Shown here: positions 7,609 to 16,365 of the stretch, in pieces | Position numbering within the stretch: position 1 is the stretch's first letter | Layout of the letters: each line of letters opens with the position of its first letter | Source: Streptomyces marianii | GTDB lineage: Bacteria > Actinomycetota > Actinomycetes > Streptomycetales > Streptomycetaceae | Assembly (NCBI RefSeq): GCF_005795905.1 | Contig: NZ_VAWE01000001.1 | Location: forward strand, 5,259,001-5,323,000 | Length of the DNA stretch: 64,000 nt | Direction: 5' to 3' | Notes under the pieces: generated by a model | Told to the model about the DNA's origin: nothing | Seen by the model: the letters and a program-made list of their open reading frames with translations, nothing else | Databases searched by the model: none | Position numbers and translations under genes: made by a program

Positions 7609-8433
7609 GTGGCGATCGAGGACAACCCGCAGTCCCGTGAGACGTACGGCGTGGAGCTCAGGCGCCGTCGTGAGGCGGCCGGTCTCACCCAGGAGGAGCT
7701 GAGCCGGCGCGTGGTCATGTCCCGCACCCACATCGCGCACATCGAGGCGGGCAGGCGCAGGCCGGATGTCGAGGACGCGCGGCGGCTGGACGGCGTGCTG
7801 GACAGCGGTGGTTTCTTCGAGCGCTTCCTGCCGTCGCTGAAGGAGGGCAAGGTCGCGGAGCACTTCGCGGAGGCGCTGGAGCTGGAGCGCCGGGCGAAGG
7901 TGATCCGGGAGTACGCGCCGAAGCTGGTTCCGGGCGTCCTCCAGACGGCGGCGTACGCCCGGGAGGTGCTCGGGTCCGGTTTTCCGGCCAAGACGGCCGA
8001 GGAGCGCGACAGACTGCTCGCGACACGCCTTGAACGCTCCGTCATCCTGGCCGACTTCCACGCTCCGGTGTTCTGGGCGCTGCTGGACGAGGCGGTGCTG
8101 CGTCGTCCCATCGGTGGTCCGGACGTCATGGGCGAACAACTCAGGCACGTTGCGGACTTGGGCGAGAGCCATCGCATCCGAGTGCATGTGCTCCCCTTCA
8201 CGGCCGGTTTCCACGCCCTGGTGGAGGGCTTCGTCTCGCTCATGTGGTTCGACGATCTGCCACCGGTCGCGTACGTGGAGGGCCTGAAGACGGGGCGAGT
8301 GCTCGAAGTCCCTTCCGTGGTGCGCGATTGCCAGGTCGCATACGATCACGCACTGGGGGACGCGCTCTCGCACCGCGAGTCCCTGGCTCTGATCAGGTCT
8401 GTCGCGGAGGAGTACGAGCATGCACAGTCATGA
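7609..8433 (+). CDS. XRE-family regulator with DUF5753 domain
   Basis: 274 residues from GTG 7609. This start fits the GGGGGAG ribosome site at 7596-7602; the TTG at 7603 would be too close to it. The N-terminal helix-turn-helix reads LRRRREAAGLTQEELSRRVVMSRTHIAHIEAGRRRPD (residues about 14-50, given here in outline). The C-terminal two thirds (YAPKLVPGVLQTAAYAREVL, RLERSVIL, PFTAGFHALVEGF, DRESLALI-like end) is the DUF5753 domain typical of Streptomyces regulators paired with DUF397 proteins, as in the WhiJ-like systems. The gene overlaps the next by 14 bases. Its nearness to the RiPP genes suggests but does not prove that it regulates them. Confidence 0.9.
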   Translation: MAIEDNPQSRETYGVELRRRREAAGLTQEELSRRVVMSRTHIAHIEAGRRRPDVEDARRLDGVLDSGGFFERFLPSLKEGKVAEHFAEALELERRAKVIREYAPKLVPGVLQTAAYAREVLGSGFPAKTAEERDRLLATRLERSVILADFHAPVFWALLDEAVLRRPIGGPDVMGEQLRHVADLGESHRIRVHVLPFTAGFHALVEGFVSLMWFDDLPPVAYVEGLKTGRVLEVPSVVRDCQVAYDHALGDALSHRESLALIRSVAEEYEHAQS

Positions 8434-8644
8434 GCAGGTCGTCCCCGACGCCGCCGCCATGTGGCGCAAGTCCAGCTACAGCGGCGGCAGCAGCGGCGAC
8501 TGCGTCGAAGTCAACGACTCCTGCCCCACCCGCGTCCCCGTCCGGGACAGCAAGAACCCCCGTGGTCCCGTCGTCGTTTTCGGCGCGTCCGCCTGGACGG
8601 CCTTCGTCGGCTCCCTCAAGGCCCATCCGTGCAACCCTGCGTGA
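8420..8644 (+). CDS. DUF397 domain protein (partner of the XRE regulator)
   Basis: 74 residues from ATG 8420, overlapping the XRE stop. MWRKSSYSGGSSGDCVEVND, then VPVRDSKNPRGPVVVFGASAWTAFVGSLK, is the diagnostic DUF397 layout. Such proteins are encoded next to XRE/DUF5753 regulators in very many Streptomyces loci and in known cases modulate or antagonise them. No transmembrane or signal segment is present. Confidence 0.93.
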   Translation: MHSHEQVVPDAAAMWRKSSYSGGSSGDCVEVNDSCPTRVPVRDSKNPRGPVVVFGASAWTAFVGSLKAHPCNPA

Positions 8645-8964
8645 CCGCGGTTGTCGTTGCCGTGATTCGCGGGCGGGAAGCGGCAATCCGCCGACGTCTC
8701 GCTTTGTCGACAAGGTAACCGGCCGCAGGCGAGGCGTAGTTCCCCTCTTACGTCACAGTTATGCGCCCCACCTCGGTCAACTGGCCTTATTTCGGGCATC
8801 GCACGAGCAATGAAACTTGACGCGTCCGCGGAAACTGGGAAGGCTGGCGCGCGGCATGCGTACCTGTGGGGCGGGTGTGAGCGGGGAAGCGGAAGCGCGA
8901 CCCTGAGCGGTCACCGCCCCTGACGCTGCACTACAAACGAATCAGCTACTGGGGGTAGCAACAG
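8645..8964. other. intergenic region upstream of the LAETG surface protein
   Basis: 320 bases with no credible gene. TTGACG at 8818-8823 could be a -35 box, but I see no convincing -10 at the right distance. A GGGGGT ribosome site lies just before ATG 8965. Confidence 0.4.
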
Positions 8965-9849
8965 ATGACCAAGAAGACGCGGGTTCGCGTCGCGCGGATA
9001 GCCGCCGGAGCGGTGATCGCCGCCGGTGCTTCCCTGACCGCTGCGGGCGCGGCGCAGGCCCTCGGTGCCGGTGACCTGGGCGTCAGCGCTGAGGTGACGC
9101 AGGAGGGTGCTGAGATCGGTCTCGGCATCCGTGAGGGCGAGGACGCCGGGACCAGCCTCGGTCAGACGAGCGGCGGCACCACTGACGGTGGTGCGACCGA
9201 CGGTGGTGCGACCGACGGTGGGGCCACTGACGGTGGTGCGACCGACGGCGGGGCCACGGACGGTGGAGCCGCGGACGGTGGAGCCACGGACGGTGGAGCG
9301 ACCGACGGTGGAGTGACCGACGGCGGCACCACTGACGGTGGAGCGACCGACGGTGGTGCGACCGACGGTGGTGCGACCGACGGTGGTGCGACCGACGGTG
9401 GGGCCACGGACGGTGGTGCGACCGACGGCGGTAACGCCAATTCCGGCGGTAACGCCAACTCGGGTGGCAACGCCAATTCCGGTGGCAACGCCAATTCCGG
9501 CGGTAACGCCAACTCGGGCGGTAACGCCAACTCCGGCGGCGCCACCGGCGGTGACCAGGGCGGTTCCACCGAGGGCTCCGCGACCACCGGCGGTTCCGCC
9601 GCGACCGGTGGCGGCGACGGCGGCTCCGACGGCTGCACCGTGAGCATCGAGGGTGCCGAGTGCGCCGACAACACCGACACCGACTCCGCCGGCTCCCAGC
9701 CGGTCGAGCAGGGCAAGGCCAAGGAGGAGCTGGCCGAGACCGGCGCCGCCGAGACCACGTTCCTGCTGGTCGGCGCCGCGACGATGATCGCCGGCGGCAT
9801 CGGCTTCCGTATGCTGCCCCGCCTCGTCGGCGGCCGCGCCGCTGTCTGA
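8965..9849 (+). CDS. sortase-anchored (LAETG) surface protein with TDGGA and NANSGG repeats
   Basis: 294 residues. The signal peptide [32 protein letters not shown] (residues 1-32, positions only approximate for cleavage) is followed by a short globular part. Then come about 17 copies of a five-residue TDGGA-type repeat (residues about 72-156), six NANSGG repeats (about 157-194), a Gly/Ser linker, a Cys-containing segment ([19 protein letters not shown]), and a C-terminal LAETG sorting motif with a hydrophobic helix and an [10 protein letters not shown] tail. LAxTG is the motif used by Streptomyces class E sortases, so the protein is predicted to be covalently attached to peptidoglycan. Function is unknown; the repeats look like a flexible stalk. 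A 17-bp terminator follows. Confidence 0.9.
   Translation: MTKKTRVRVARIAAGAVIAAGASLTAAGAAQALGAGDLGVSAEVTQEGAEIGLGIREGEDAGTSLGQTSGGTTDGGATDGGATDGGATDGGATDGGATDGGAADGGATDGGATDGGVTDGGTTDGGATDGGATDGGATDGGATDGGATDGGATDGGNANSGGNANSGGNANSGGNANSGGNANSGGNANSGGATGGDQGGSTEGSATTGGSAATGGGDGGSDGCTVSIEGAECADNTDTDSAGSQPVEQGKAKEELAETGAAETTFLLVGAATMIAGGIGFRMLPRLVGGRAAV
9174..9540 (+). repeat. in-frame tandem repeats: 15-bp TDGGA units then 18-bp NANSGG units
   Basis: About 17 degenerate copies of GACGGTGGTGCGACC-type units are followed by six copies of an 18-base unit encoding NANSGG. All are in frame, so copy-number change would alter stalk length only. Confidence 0.92.
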
Positions 9850-9917
9850 TCGGGCCTGTTCGTCCTCGATCCACGCGATCGGATGTGACGCACGGTAGTG
9901 ATCCGTCACAACTTGTG

Positions 9918-9955
9918 ACAGGGGTCCGGGAGCCTGTCGGCTCTCGGGCCCCTGT
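9918..9955 (+). terminator. 17-bp stem terminator, probably bidirectional
   Basis: ACAGGGGTCCGGGAGCC (9918-9934), loop TGTC, GGCTCTCGGGCCCCTGT (9939-9955). It pairs throughout, with two G-U pairs. It lies between the convergent LAETG gene and the small zinc-ribbon gene on the other strand. Confidence 0.85.
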
Positions 9956-9959
9956 GCGT

Positions 9960-9997
9960 TCCCGTGTGATCCCGTGTGATCCCGTGCGTTCCCGTGG
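9960..9997 (+). repeat. short 10-bp tandem repeat (CCCGTGTGAT type)
   Basis: Four imperfect consecutive units (CCCGTGTGAT twice, CCCGTGCGTT, CCCGTGGGG) in the non-coding gap between the terminator and the small minus-strand gene. No function seen. Confidence 0.7.
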
Positions 9998-10031
9998 GGT
10001 TTCGGCGCCTGGTCCGGCTCCGGCCGGCCCG

Positions 10032-10223
10032 TCAGGCGGTCTGGTGCGCCAGAAGGGCCAGCGCCGCCACGAGCACCACCAGCAGCGCCACCAGCGCCAC
10101 AGGGTTCAGGCCCGCGAAGGGGCCCTGCTGCTGCAGGCGCTCGCGACTGGCCCGGCAGACGGGGCAGCGGCCCTCCGCGACGGGCGCGGCGCAGTTGGCG
10201 CACACCAGTCGGTCGTAGGTCAT
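10032..10223 (-). CDS. small zinc-ribbon plus single-helix membrane protein
   Basis: 63 residues. Two CxxC pairs (CANCAAP at about residues 8-14 and CPVCRAS at about 20-26) form a likely zinc ribbon. After a short linker a hydrophobic helix, ALVALLVVLVAALALLA, spans nearly the whole C-terminal third. The layout is a cytoplasmic zinc knuckle tethered to the membrane. Function is unknown. It is divergent from ftsE and convergent with the LAETG gene. Confidence 0.75.
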   Translation of the reverse strand: MTYDRLVCANCAAPVAEGRCPVCRASRERLQQQGPFAGLNPVALVALLVVLVAALALLAHQTA

Positions 10224-10528
10224 GCGCTCTCCTCCTCCCGCGCGGCGGAGCCGCCGGCGGAGTCCGTTCTCTCAGCGTTCCTCGGCGGTTCTCCGCGTGT
10301 CTCTCCGCGCAACGCTCCGGGAACCGCATCCGTTCCCGGTACCACTGTGCCAGCTCGCGAGCGATTCGGCGCGCCCCGTCGGGTCACACCCCTTCCGGGA
10401 GGCTCGGGTGCGCGGCAAGCGAGGGGTATCCATCCGACAAATCGCGCAACTCCGGGCGGTGACTGCACGCGCCATCCTCGTTCGCGTATGGTCACGCACA
10501 CATACTCCCGGCCGACCGTGGTGCACTC
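10224..10528. other. divergent intergenic region upstream of ftsE
   Basis: 305 bases between a minus-strand small gene and ftsE. A TATGGT hexamer at 10487-10492, 37 bases before the ftsE GTG, is the best -10 candidate. I see no clear Shine-Dalgarno for ftsE, so a short leader is possible. Confidence 0.4.
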
Positions 10529-11218
10529 GTGATCCGATTCGACAACGTCTCCAAGAGCTATCCCAAGCAGAACCGCCCAGCCCTGCGCGACGTCTCCCTG
10601 GAGATCGAGAAGGGGGAGTTCGTCTTCCTCGTGGGCTCGTCCGGTTCCGGCAAGTCGACCTTCCTGCGGCTGATCCTCCGCGAGGAGCGCACCAGCCACG
10701 GCCAGGTGCACGTCCTCGGCAAGGACCTCGCGCGCCTGTCCAACTGGAAGGTGCCCCACATGCGCCGGCAGCTCGGCACCGTCTTCCAGGACTTCCGCCT
10801 GCTGCCGAACAAGACCGTCGCGGAGAACGTGGCCTTCGCGCAGGAGGTCATCGGCAAGCCGCGCGGTGAGATCCGCAAGGCCGTTCCCCAGGTCCTCGAC
10901 CTGGTCGGTCTCGGCGGCAAGGAGGACCGGATGCCCGGTGAGCTCTCCGGAGGCGAGCAGCAGCGCGTGGCGATCGCCCGGGCCTTCGTCAACCGCCCCA
11001 TGCTGCTGATCGCCGACGAGCCGACCGGCAATCTCGACCCCCAGACCTCCGTCGGCATCATGAAGCTGCTGGACCGGATCAACAGGACCGGCACCACGGT
11101 GGTGATGGCCACCCACGACCAGAACATCGTCGACCAGATGCGCAAGCGCGTCATCGAGCTCGAACAGGGCCGGCTCGTACGCGACCAGGCGCGCGGTGTC
11201 TACGGCTACCAGCACTGA
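10529..11218 (+). CDS. ftsE: cell division ATP-binding protein FtsE
   Basis: 229 residues from GTG 10529. ABC ATPase with Walker [10 protein letters not shown] (residues 36-44), Q-loop [13 protein letters not shown], signature LSGGEQQR, Walker B LLIADEP and switch MATHD. FtsE pairs with FtsX; in other bacteria the complex sits at the septum and controls peptidoglycan hydrolases. ftsX follows after 41 bases, so the two form an operon. Confidence 0.97.
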   Translation: MIRFDNVSKSYPKQNRPALRDVSLEIEKGEFVFLVGSSGSGKSTFLRLILREERTSHGQVHVLGKDLARLSNWKVPHMRRQLGTVFQDFRLLPNKTVAENVAFAQEVIGKPRGEIRKAVPQVLDLVGLGGKEDRMPGELSGGEQQRVAIARAFVNRPMLLIADEPTGNLDPQTSVGIMKLLDRINRTGTTVVMATHDQNIVDQMRKRVIELEQGRLVRDQARGVYGYQH

Positions 11219-11259
11219 GCAGGTACTGAGCAGGTAGAGGAAAGGCTGAAACACTCGCC

Positions 11260-12177
11260 ATGCGCGCCCAGTTCGTACTGTCGGAGATCGGCGTCGGTCT
11301 CCGCCGCAATCTGACGATGACCTTCGCGGTGATCGTCTCCGTGGCCCTGTCGCTCGCCCTCTTCGGTGGCGCCCTGCTCATGCGTGAACAGGTCAGCACC
11401 ATGAAGGACTTCTGGTACGACAAGGTCAACGTCTCCATCTACCTCTGCAACAAGAACGACGCGGAGACGGACGAGAAGTGCTCGAAGGGTGCCGTCACCG
11501 CCGAGCAGCGGGAGCAGATCAAGTCCGACCTCGCGGACATGAGCATCGTCGAGAAGGTCCACCACGAGTCCGCCGACGAGGCCTACAAGCACTACCGCGA
11601 GCAGTACAGCGACACGGCCATCGCCACCGTCATCACGCCCGACCAGATGCAGGAGTCGTTCCGGGTCAAGCTGAAGGACCCGGAGAAGTACAAGGTCGTG
11701 GCGACCGCCTTCGCCGGCCGTGACGGCGTCCAGTCCATCCAGGACCAGCGCGGCATCCTGGAGAACCTCTTCAACATGATGCGGGGCATGAACGTCGCGG
11801 CCCTCTTCGTCATGGGGCTGATGCTCGTCATCGCCCTGATGCTGATCGTCAACACCGTGCGGGTGTCGGCGTTCAGCCGCCGGCGTGAGACGGGGATCAT
11901 GCGTCTCGTGGGGGCGTCCAGCTTCTACATCCAGATGCCGTTCATCATGGAGGCCGCCTTCGCCGGTCTGCTCGGCGGTCTGGTCGCCTGCGTGATGCTC
12001 CTGGTCGGCCGGTACTTCCTCATCGACGGCGGGCTGGCCCTCTCCGAGAAGATGCCGTTGGTCAACTTCATCGGCTGGGACGCCGTGATAGCGGTACTGC
12101 CGCTCGTCCTCGTGATCGGGCTGCTGATGCCCTCCATGGCCGCTTTCATCGCGTTGCGCAAGTACCTGAAGGTGTGA
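11260..12177 (+). CDS. ftsX: cell division protein FtsX
   Basis: 305 residues with the FtsX layout: one membrane helix near residues 20-42 (TFAVIVSVALSLALFGGALL), a large extracytoplasmic domain (about 43-165) including the PKD-like region with two Cys (LCNKNDAETDEKC), and then three membrane helices starting at about 172 (NVAALFVMGLMLVIALML). The characteristic NTVRVSAFSRRRETGIMRLVGAS precedes the last helices. It is the membrane partner of FtsE and is inferred to activate cell-wall hydrolases from outside. It is followed by a strong terminator. Confidence 0.97.
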   Translation: MRAQFVLSEIGVGLRRNLTMTFAVIVSVALSLALFGGALLMREQVSTMKDFWYDKVNVSIYLCNKNDAETDEKCSKGAVTAEQREQIKSDLADMSIVEKVHHESADEAYKHYREQYSDTAIATVITPDQMQESFRVKLKDPEKYKVVATAFAGRDGVQSIQDQRGILENLFNMMRGMNVAALFVMGLMLVIALMLIVNTVRVSAFSRRRETGIMRLVGASSFYIQMPFIMEAAFAGLLGGLVACVMLLVGRYFLIDGGLALSEKMPLVNFIGWDAVIAVLPLVLVIGLLMPSMAAFIALRKYLKV

Positions 12178-12187
12178 CGAGCGCCCC

Positions 12188-12221
12188 GGGCGCCGTACGG
12201 GTCAACGACCCTACGGCGCCC
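12188..12221 (+). terminator. terminator after ftsEX
   Basis: GGGCGCCGTA(C)GGG and CCCTACGGCGCCC form a 13-bp stem with one bulged C and a seven-base loop, followed by TTCGCTTGT. Confidence 0.85.
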
Positions 12222-12245
12222 TTCGCTTGTCCTAGAGTGGGCGCC

Positions 12246-13415
12246 ATGCTGGGCCCCGGATCACCCAAGGTGCCCCGTGGCCTGCGCCACGGGGCGGTCC
12301 TGACGCTGGTGTTCGCCGGCGCCCTCGTCACCGGTTCCGCGACGGGCCTGCTGCCCAGCGGTGAGGGCGAGCCGCCCGAGCCCCGCGTGCGGGCCGCCGC
12401 CGCCACGGTCGACCGCGAGGAGATCGCGCGGGCCGCCGCCGAGGCCGCCGCGGACGGCAAGTCCGGCGCCAAGGCCGCGGAAGAGGTCGTGAGCCGCAGC
12501 GGGGACCGCTGGGGCGCCGTGTACGACAAGGGCGAGTACGAGGAGTTCGCGCGCGCCCTCGACGGTTCGTACACCGGTGTCGGCCTGTGGGCCAGGCGCG
12601 GTGCCGACGGCCGGGTCGAGGTCGCCCGCCTGCAGCGCGGCGGTCCCGCCGACAGGGCCGGCATCCGCGTCGGCGACCAGCTGCGCACGGTCGACGGCGC
12701 CCGGATAGACGGCCGGCCGGTCAGCGAGGTGGTCCGGCTGCTGCGCGGTGACGGCAAGAGCGCCGGCGCCGGCTCGTCCGTCGTGCTCGGTCTCCAGCGC
12801 GGTGACCGCACCTGGGACCGGACGCTGCAGCGGGCCCGGCTCGCCACCGAGGCGGTCACCGTCCGCAAGCTCGGCGGCGAGGCCGTGCTGATCAAGGTCG
12901 CCGCCTTCACCAAGGGCGCCGGGGAGCGGGTGCGGCAGGCGGTGGAGTCGGCTCCCGAGGGCGCCGGGGTCCTGCTGGACCTGCGGGGCAACGGCGGCGG
13001 TCTGGTCTCCGAGGCCGTCACGGCGGCGTCCGCCTTCCTGGACGGAGGGCTGGTCGCCACGTATGACGTGCGCGGCGAGCAGAAGGCCCTCTACGCCCGG
13101 CCCGGCGGGGACACCGAGCGCCCCGTCGTCGCCCTCGTGGACGGCGGCACGATGAGCGCGGCCGAGCTGGTCACGGGCGCCCTCAAGGACCGCGGTCGCG
13201 CCGTGACCGTCGGTGCCCGCACCTTCGGCAAAGGGTCGGTGCAGATGCCGGAGCGGCTGCCCGACGGGTCCGTCGCCGAGCTCACCGTCGGTCACTACCG
13301 CACCCCGTCCGGTCACGACGTCGACGGTCGGGGCATCACCCCCGACCTGGCCGTGAGCGAGCGGGCGGAGGAGCGGGCCCAGACGGTATTGAGTGGCCTC
13401 GGGGCGGGGTCGTAG
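12246..13415 (+). CDS. C-terminal processing peptidase (S41) with PDZ domain
   Basis: 389 residues from ATG 12246 (GTG 12237 is an alternative). An N-terminal membrane anchor or signal helix (HGAVLTLVFAGALVTGSATGLL) leads into an Ala-rich helical region. A PDZ domain (GVGLWARRGADGRVEVARLQ through VGDQLRTVDGARI) and the S41 catalytic core follow, with serine in GGTMSAAEL and lysine in RTFGKGSVQ, the Ser-Lys dyad of tail-specific proteases. It acts outside the membrane on unstructured C termini. It sits in the conserved order ftsEX, protease, smpB, ssrA. Confidence 0.95.
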   Translation: MLGPGSPKVPRGLRHGAVLTLVFAGALVTGSATGLLPSGEGEPPEPRVRAAAATVDREEIARAAAEAAADGKSGAKAAEEVVSRSGDRWGAVYDKGEYEEFARALDGSYTGVGLWARRGADGRVEVARLQRGGPADRAGIRVGDQLRTVDGARIDGRPVSEVVRLLRGDGKSAGAGSSVVLGLQRGDRTWDRTLQRARLATEAVTVRKLGGEAVLIKVAAFTKGAGERVRQAVESAPEGAGVLLDLRGNGGGLVSEAVTAASAFLDGGLVATYDVRGEQKALYARPGGDTERPVVALVDGGTMSAAELVTGALKDRGRAVTVGARTFGKGSVQMPERLPDGSVAELTVGHYRTPSGHDVDGRGITPDLAVSERAEERAQTVLSGLGAGS

Positions 13416-13433
13416 TGCGAAAATGACCGCACT

Positions 13434-13913
13434 ATGGCTAAGGAAAAAGGGCGCAAGCTGATCGCGCAGAACAAGAAGGCGCGGCACGACTACCACATCC
13501 TCGACACCTACGAGTGCGGTCTCGTGCTGATGGGCACAGAGGTGAAGTCGCTGCGTCAGGGACGGGCCTCGCTGGCGGACGGGTTCGTCCACATCGACGG
13601 CCACGAGGCGTGGCTGCACAACGTCCACGTGCCGGAGTACAGCCAGGGCACCTGGACCAACCACAGCGCCCGGCGGAAGCGGAAGCTGCTGCTGCACCGG
13701 GCGGAGATCGACAAGCTGGAGTCCAAGTCCCAGGAGACGGGGCACACGATCGTGCCGCTCGCCCTGTACTTCAAGGACGGCCGGGCCAAGGTCGAGATCG
13801 CCCTCGCGAAGGGCAAGAAGGAGTACGACAAGCGGCAGACCCTGCGGGAGAAGCAGGACCGCCGCGAGGCCGACCGGGCGATGTCCGCGGCGCGGCGGCG
13901 GCAGCGGGCCTGA
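13434..13913 (+). CDS. smpB: SsrA-binding protein SmpB
   Basis: 159 residues. [20 protein letters not shown] followed by [16 protein letters not shown] is the canonical SmpB start, and the basic C-terminal tail [21 protein letters not shown] is the part that enters the ribosomal mRNA channel. SmpB delivers tmRNA to stalled ribosomes. Its RNA partner is encoded immediately downstream. Confidence 0.99.
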   Translation: MAKEKGRKLIAQNKKARHDYHILDTYECGLVLMGTEVKSLRQGRASLADGFVHIDGHEAWLHNVHVPEYSQGTWTNHSARRKRKLLLHRAEIDKLESKSQETGHTIVPLALYFKDGRAKVEIALAKGKKEYDKRQTLREKQDRREADRAMSAARRRQRA

Positions 13914-13957
13914 GCCCGACGGACGGAATACGCTGGCACGGTCGTGCGTTGGTCACG

Positions 13958-13963
13958 TACGAT
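13958..13963 (+). promoter_or_regulatory. candidate -10 box (TACGAT) for ssrA
   Basis: TACGAT lies 45 bases before the mature tmRNA end. No good -35 is visible at 17-18 bases; CTGGCA at 13933 is 19 bases away. Weak prediction. Confidence 0.35.
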
Positions 13964-14007
13964 GGCTCCTGCCCTCCCCGAGGGGGCGGGTTTTGAAAAA
14001 ACAACAT

Positions 14008-14377
14008 GGGGATGATCGGTTTCGACAGCGGCTGTCGAAGCAGGGGAAGCGTGTCGAGGAAGCGGCAATGATCTCGTAAACCATATGTCGCAACCAATAA
14101 TCGCCAACACCAAGCGCGATTCCTTCGCCCTCGCTGCCTAAGTAGCGACTTGCGAAGTGTCAGCCCGGGGCTGTTCCCGACCCGGATCCTGGCATCAGCT
14201 AGGGAACTGAACCTCTAGGCCCGGTCACGGGGTGTAGAGGGAAAACAAACAGTGACTGAGCCCGTCGGAGACTTGTCCGCGTGATCTCCGGGGCCGAGAA
14301 AATCGCAGCGGACTGCACACGGAGAAGCCCTGATTCCGCACCGTTGGACGCGGGTTCGATTCCCGCCATCTCCACCA
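14008..14377 (+). ncRNA. ssrA: tmRNA (ssrA)
   Basis: 370 bases. The 5' end GGGGATGATCGGTTTCGAC pairs with the 3' end ATCTCCACCA to make the tRNA-like acceptor stem, and GGTTCGATTCCC forms the T arm. The tag frame starts GCC at 14103 and reads ANTKRDSFALAA followed by TAA at 14139-14141; the final ALAA is the usual protease-recognition end. The RNA rescues stalled ribosomes with SmpB. The 12-residue tag seems short for a streptomycete. Mature ends are inferred from base pairing. Confidence 0.97.
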
Positions 14378-14425
14378 GTGGAACATCCGGGGGCCCGCCC
14401 CCGGACACCGCACCCCATGTGGGCG

Positions 14426-14453
14426 AGGCCCGGCTGTCATGACAGCCGGGCCT
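14426..14453. terminator. 28-bp perfect palindrome, bidirectional terminator
   Basis: AGGCCCGGCTGTCA followed directly by its exact reverse complement. It serves ssrA on the plus strand and overlaps the last codons and stop of the convergent MFS gene. Confidence 0.88.
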
Positions 14454-15696
14454 TCGTCGTGCGGGCCGGCAGCAGCGCCAGGGCCAGGGCCAGGGCGGCC
14501 GCCGTGACCGGGATCGCGTAGCCGGGGGCCGCGCCCGCGTGCTCCACCGTCCAGCCCCCCGCCGCCGAACCGGCCGCGATCCCGCCGAGCAGCGCCGTCA
14601 CGGCCAGGGTCATGCCCTCGTTCAGCTGCCCCGACGGGGTGATGCGCTGGATCGTGGTCATGCCGGTCACCATGGTCGGCGCCGTCGCCATTCCGCCGAG
14701 CAGGAGCGCACCCGCGACGGCGAGCAGGGAGCCCGTGCCGGCCGCGGCGAGCAGCGGCAGAGCCATGAGGACCGTCATCGCGGCCAGACAGGTCCGCAGC
14801 CGGGCGGTACGGCGGACCCGGCCGTAGGCGAGGCCCGCGAGACACGAGCCGGCGGCCTGGAGGGCCAGTACCGCACCCGCCGCCGGACCGTCCACGAAGG
14901 CGATCGTGACGACCTCCGTCGAGCCGAAGACGGCTCCCGTGGCGAGGAAGACGGCGAGCATCGGGACCATGCCGGGTGTGCGCAGCGGGGAGCGGGGCCG
15001 CACGGTCCTGTCCGGCACGGGCGGCTCGGTGGACCGCTGGGCCGCGAACAGGACCACGCCCGTCAGCAGCAGCCCCGCCCCGACCAGGGTCCCGGCCTCC
15101 GGGAACAGTCCCGCGCAGAGCCAGGCGGCGAGCACCGGCCCGAGCATGAAGCACAGCTCGTCGGCGGCCTGCTCGAAGGAGTTCGCGGTGTGCCGGGCGG
15201 CCGGGTCGTCCTTCAGCAGGTGCGCCCAGCGGGCCCGGGACATCCCGCCGGTGTTGGGCGTCGTGGCGGTCGCGGCGTACGCGGCGAACAGCGTCCAGCC
15301 GGGGGCGTTGTGACGGACGCACAGCACCAGGGCGAGTGAGCCGAGCACGGCGAGCACGGTGGCCGGGACGGCGACGCGGGCCTGCCCGTGGCGGTCGACC
15401 AGCCGCGCGGTCCAGGGGGCGACGATCGCGGTGGCGGCCAGGCCGGTCGCCGTGACGGCGCCGGCGAGGGCGTACGAGCCGCGCTGCCCCGCAATCATGA
15501 TCACGGCGCTGACGCTGAACATGCCCATGGGCAGCCGGGCGAGGAGGTTCCCGGCGGTGAAGGCCCGGGCCCCGGGGACGGCGAAGAGCCGGCGGTACGG
15601 GCCCGGCGGCCGGGTGGGGTCCGGCTCCCGCTTCCGGGACACCAGGACCAGGGTCCCGCCGGACGTGGTCATTCGGGGTGAGTTCGACTGTGGCAT
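14437..15696 (-). CDS. MFS transporter (drug/metabolite efflux type)
   Basis: 419 residues with about 12 hydrophobic segments. It reads ARLPMGMFSVSAVIMIAGQ near the N terminus and TARLVDRHGQARVAV at the loop 2-3 position, where the MFS G-x-x-x-D-R-x-G-R-R motif lies. The start is either 15696 or ATG 15672 (MTTSGG). It is divergent from a LysR gene that is now broken, the classic arrangement of a LysR regulator and its transporter target, so its expression may have lost control. Substrate unknown. Confidence 0.88.
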   Translation of the reverse strand: MPQSNSPRMTTSGGTLVLVSRKREPDPTRPPGPYRRLFAVPGARAFTAGNLLARLPMGMFSVSAVIMIAGQRGSYALAGAVTATGLAATAIVAPWTARLVDRHGQARVAVPATVLAVLGSLALVLCVRHNAPGWTLFAAYAATATTPNTGGMSRARWAHLLKDDPAARHTANSFEQAADELCFMLGPVLAAWLCAGLFPEAGTLVGAGLLLTGVVLFAAQRSTEPPVPDRTVRPRSPLRTPGMVPMLAVFLATGAVFGSTEVVTIAFVDGPAAGAVLALQAAGSCLAGLAYGRVRRTARLRTCLAAMTVLMALPLLAAAGTGSLLAVAGALLLGGMATAPTMVTGMTTIQRITPSGQLNEGMTLAVTALLGGIAAGSAAGGWTVEHAGAAPGYAIPVTAAALALALALLPARTTKARLS

Positions 15697-15779
15697 GGAT
15701 CAAGGTTCAGGTCGGAGCCCCTCAGGGGTCCAACACCTGTTCGGACCCCATTGACGCACTCCTGTTGTAAGTTCTCGGG

Positions 15780-16361
15780 GTGCCCCAGGACCTCGAACCC
15801 CGTCTGCTCCGCGCCTTCCTCGCGGTCGCCGCCGAACTGCACTTCACCCGGGCCGCCGCCGGGCTGTACGTCGCCCAGCAGGCGCTCAGCCGCGACATCC
15901 GGCGGCTGGAGCGGGCGGTGGGGTCCGAGCTCTTCGTCAGGACCACCCGGCAGGTGCGGCTCACCGCCGAGGGCGAGCGGCTGCTGCCGTACGCACGGCG
16001 GGTGCTGGACGCCCACGACGCCCTGGCCTCCGCCTTCGCCGACACGGAGCGGCCGCTGCTCGTCGACGTGGGCGCCCCGGTGGGGACGGCCCACCGGGTG
16101 CTCGGCGAGGCCCGCAGCGCGGCCCCCGGCCTGGAGTTCGTGGCCCGCTACCTCAGCGGGCTCACCGGCGCGGCCGCGGAGATCGTCGCCGGCCGGCTCG
16201 ACGTCTCCTTCGGCAGGATCGCCGGGATCGACGCGGCGCTGCGCTCCGAACTGGCCCACGAGCCGGTGCGCTACGAGCGGATGGCCGTACTGCTCCACGA
16301 CGCCCATCCGCTCGCGGCGCTCGACGCGGTGCCGGTGGACGCCCTGGCCGGGGGGCGGTTT
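15780..16361 (+). pseudogene. LysR-family regulator, 5' fragment (interrupted by IS30-type element)
   Basis: About 194 residues starting from GTG 15780. The winged helix-turn-helix LLRAFLAVAAELHFTRAAAG through VAQQALSRDIRRLERAVGSELF is complete, followed by the start of the ligand-binding domain up to DALAGGRF. The frame then runs into the insertion sequence at CTAG 16362-16365. The 3' part of the gene resumes at 17655. The fragment may still be translated, ending inside the element. Confidence 0.93.
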
Positions 16362-16365
16362 CTAG
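16362..16365. repeat. CTAG target duplication, left copy (IS30 element)
   Basis: CTAG occurs directly outside both inverted repeats of the element (also 17651-17654). A four-base duplication is one reading; the other is that CTAG belongs to the terminal repeats. Confidence 0.7.

Noticed and set aside
9174..9540. CRISPR-like regular repeats
   Set aside because: Units are 15 and 18 bases without unique spacers and are translated in frame as TDGGA and NANSGG inside a secreted protein with LAETG signal.
14338..14377. Separate tRNA gene
   Set aside because: The T-arm and CCA end belong to the tmRNA, whose 5' half begins at 14008 and pairs with it.
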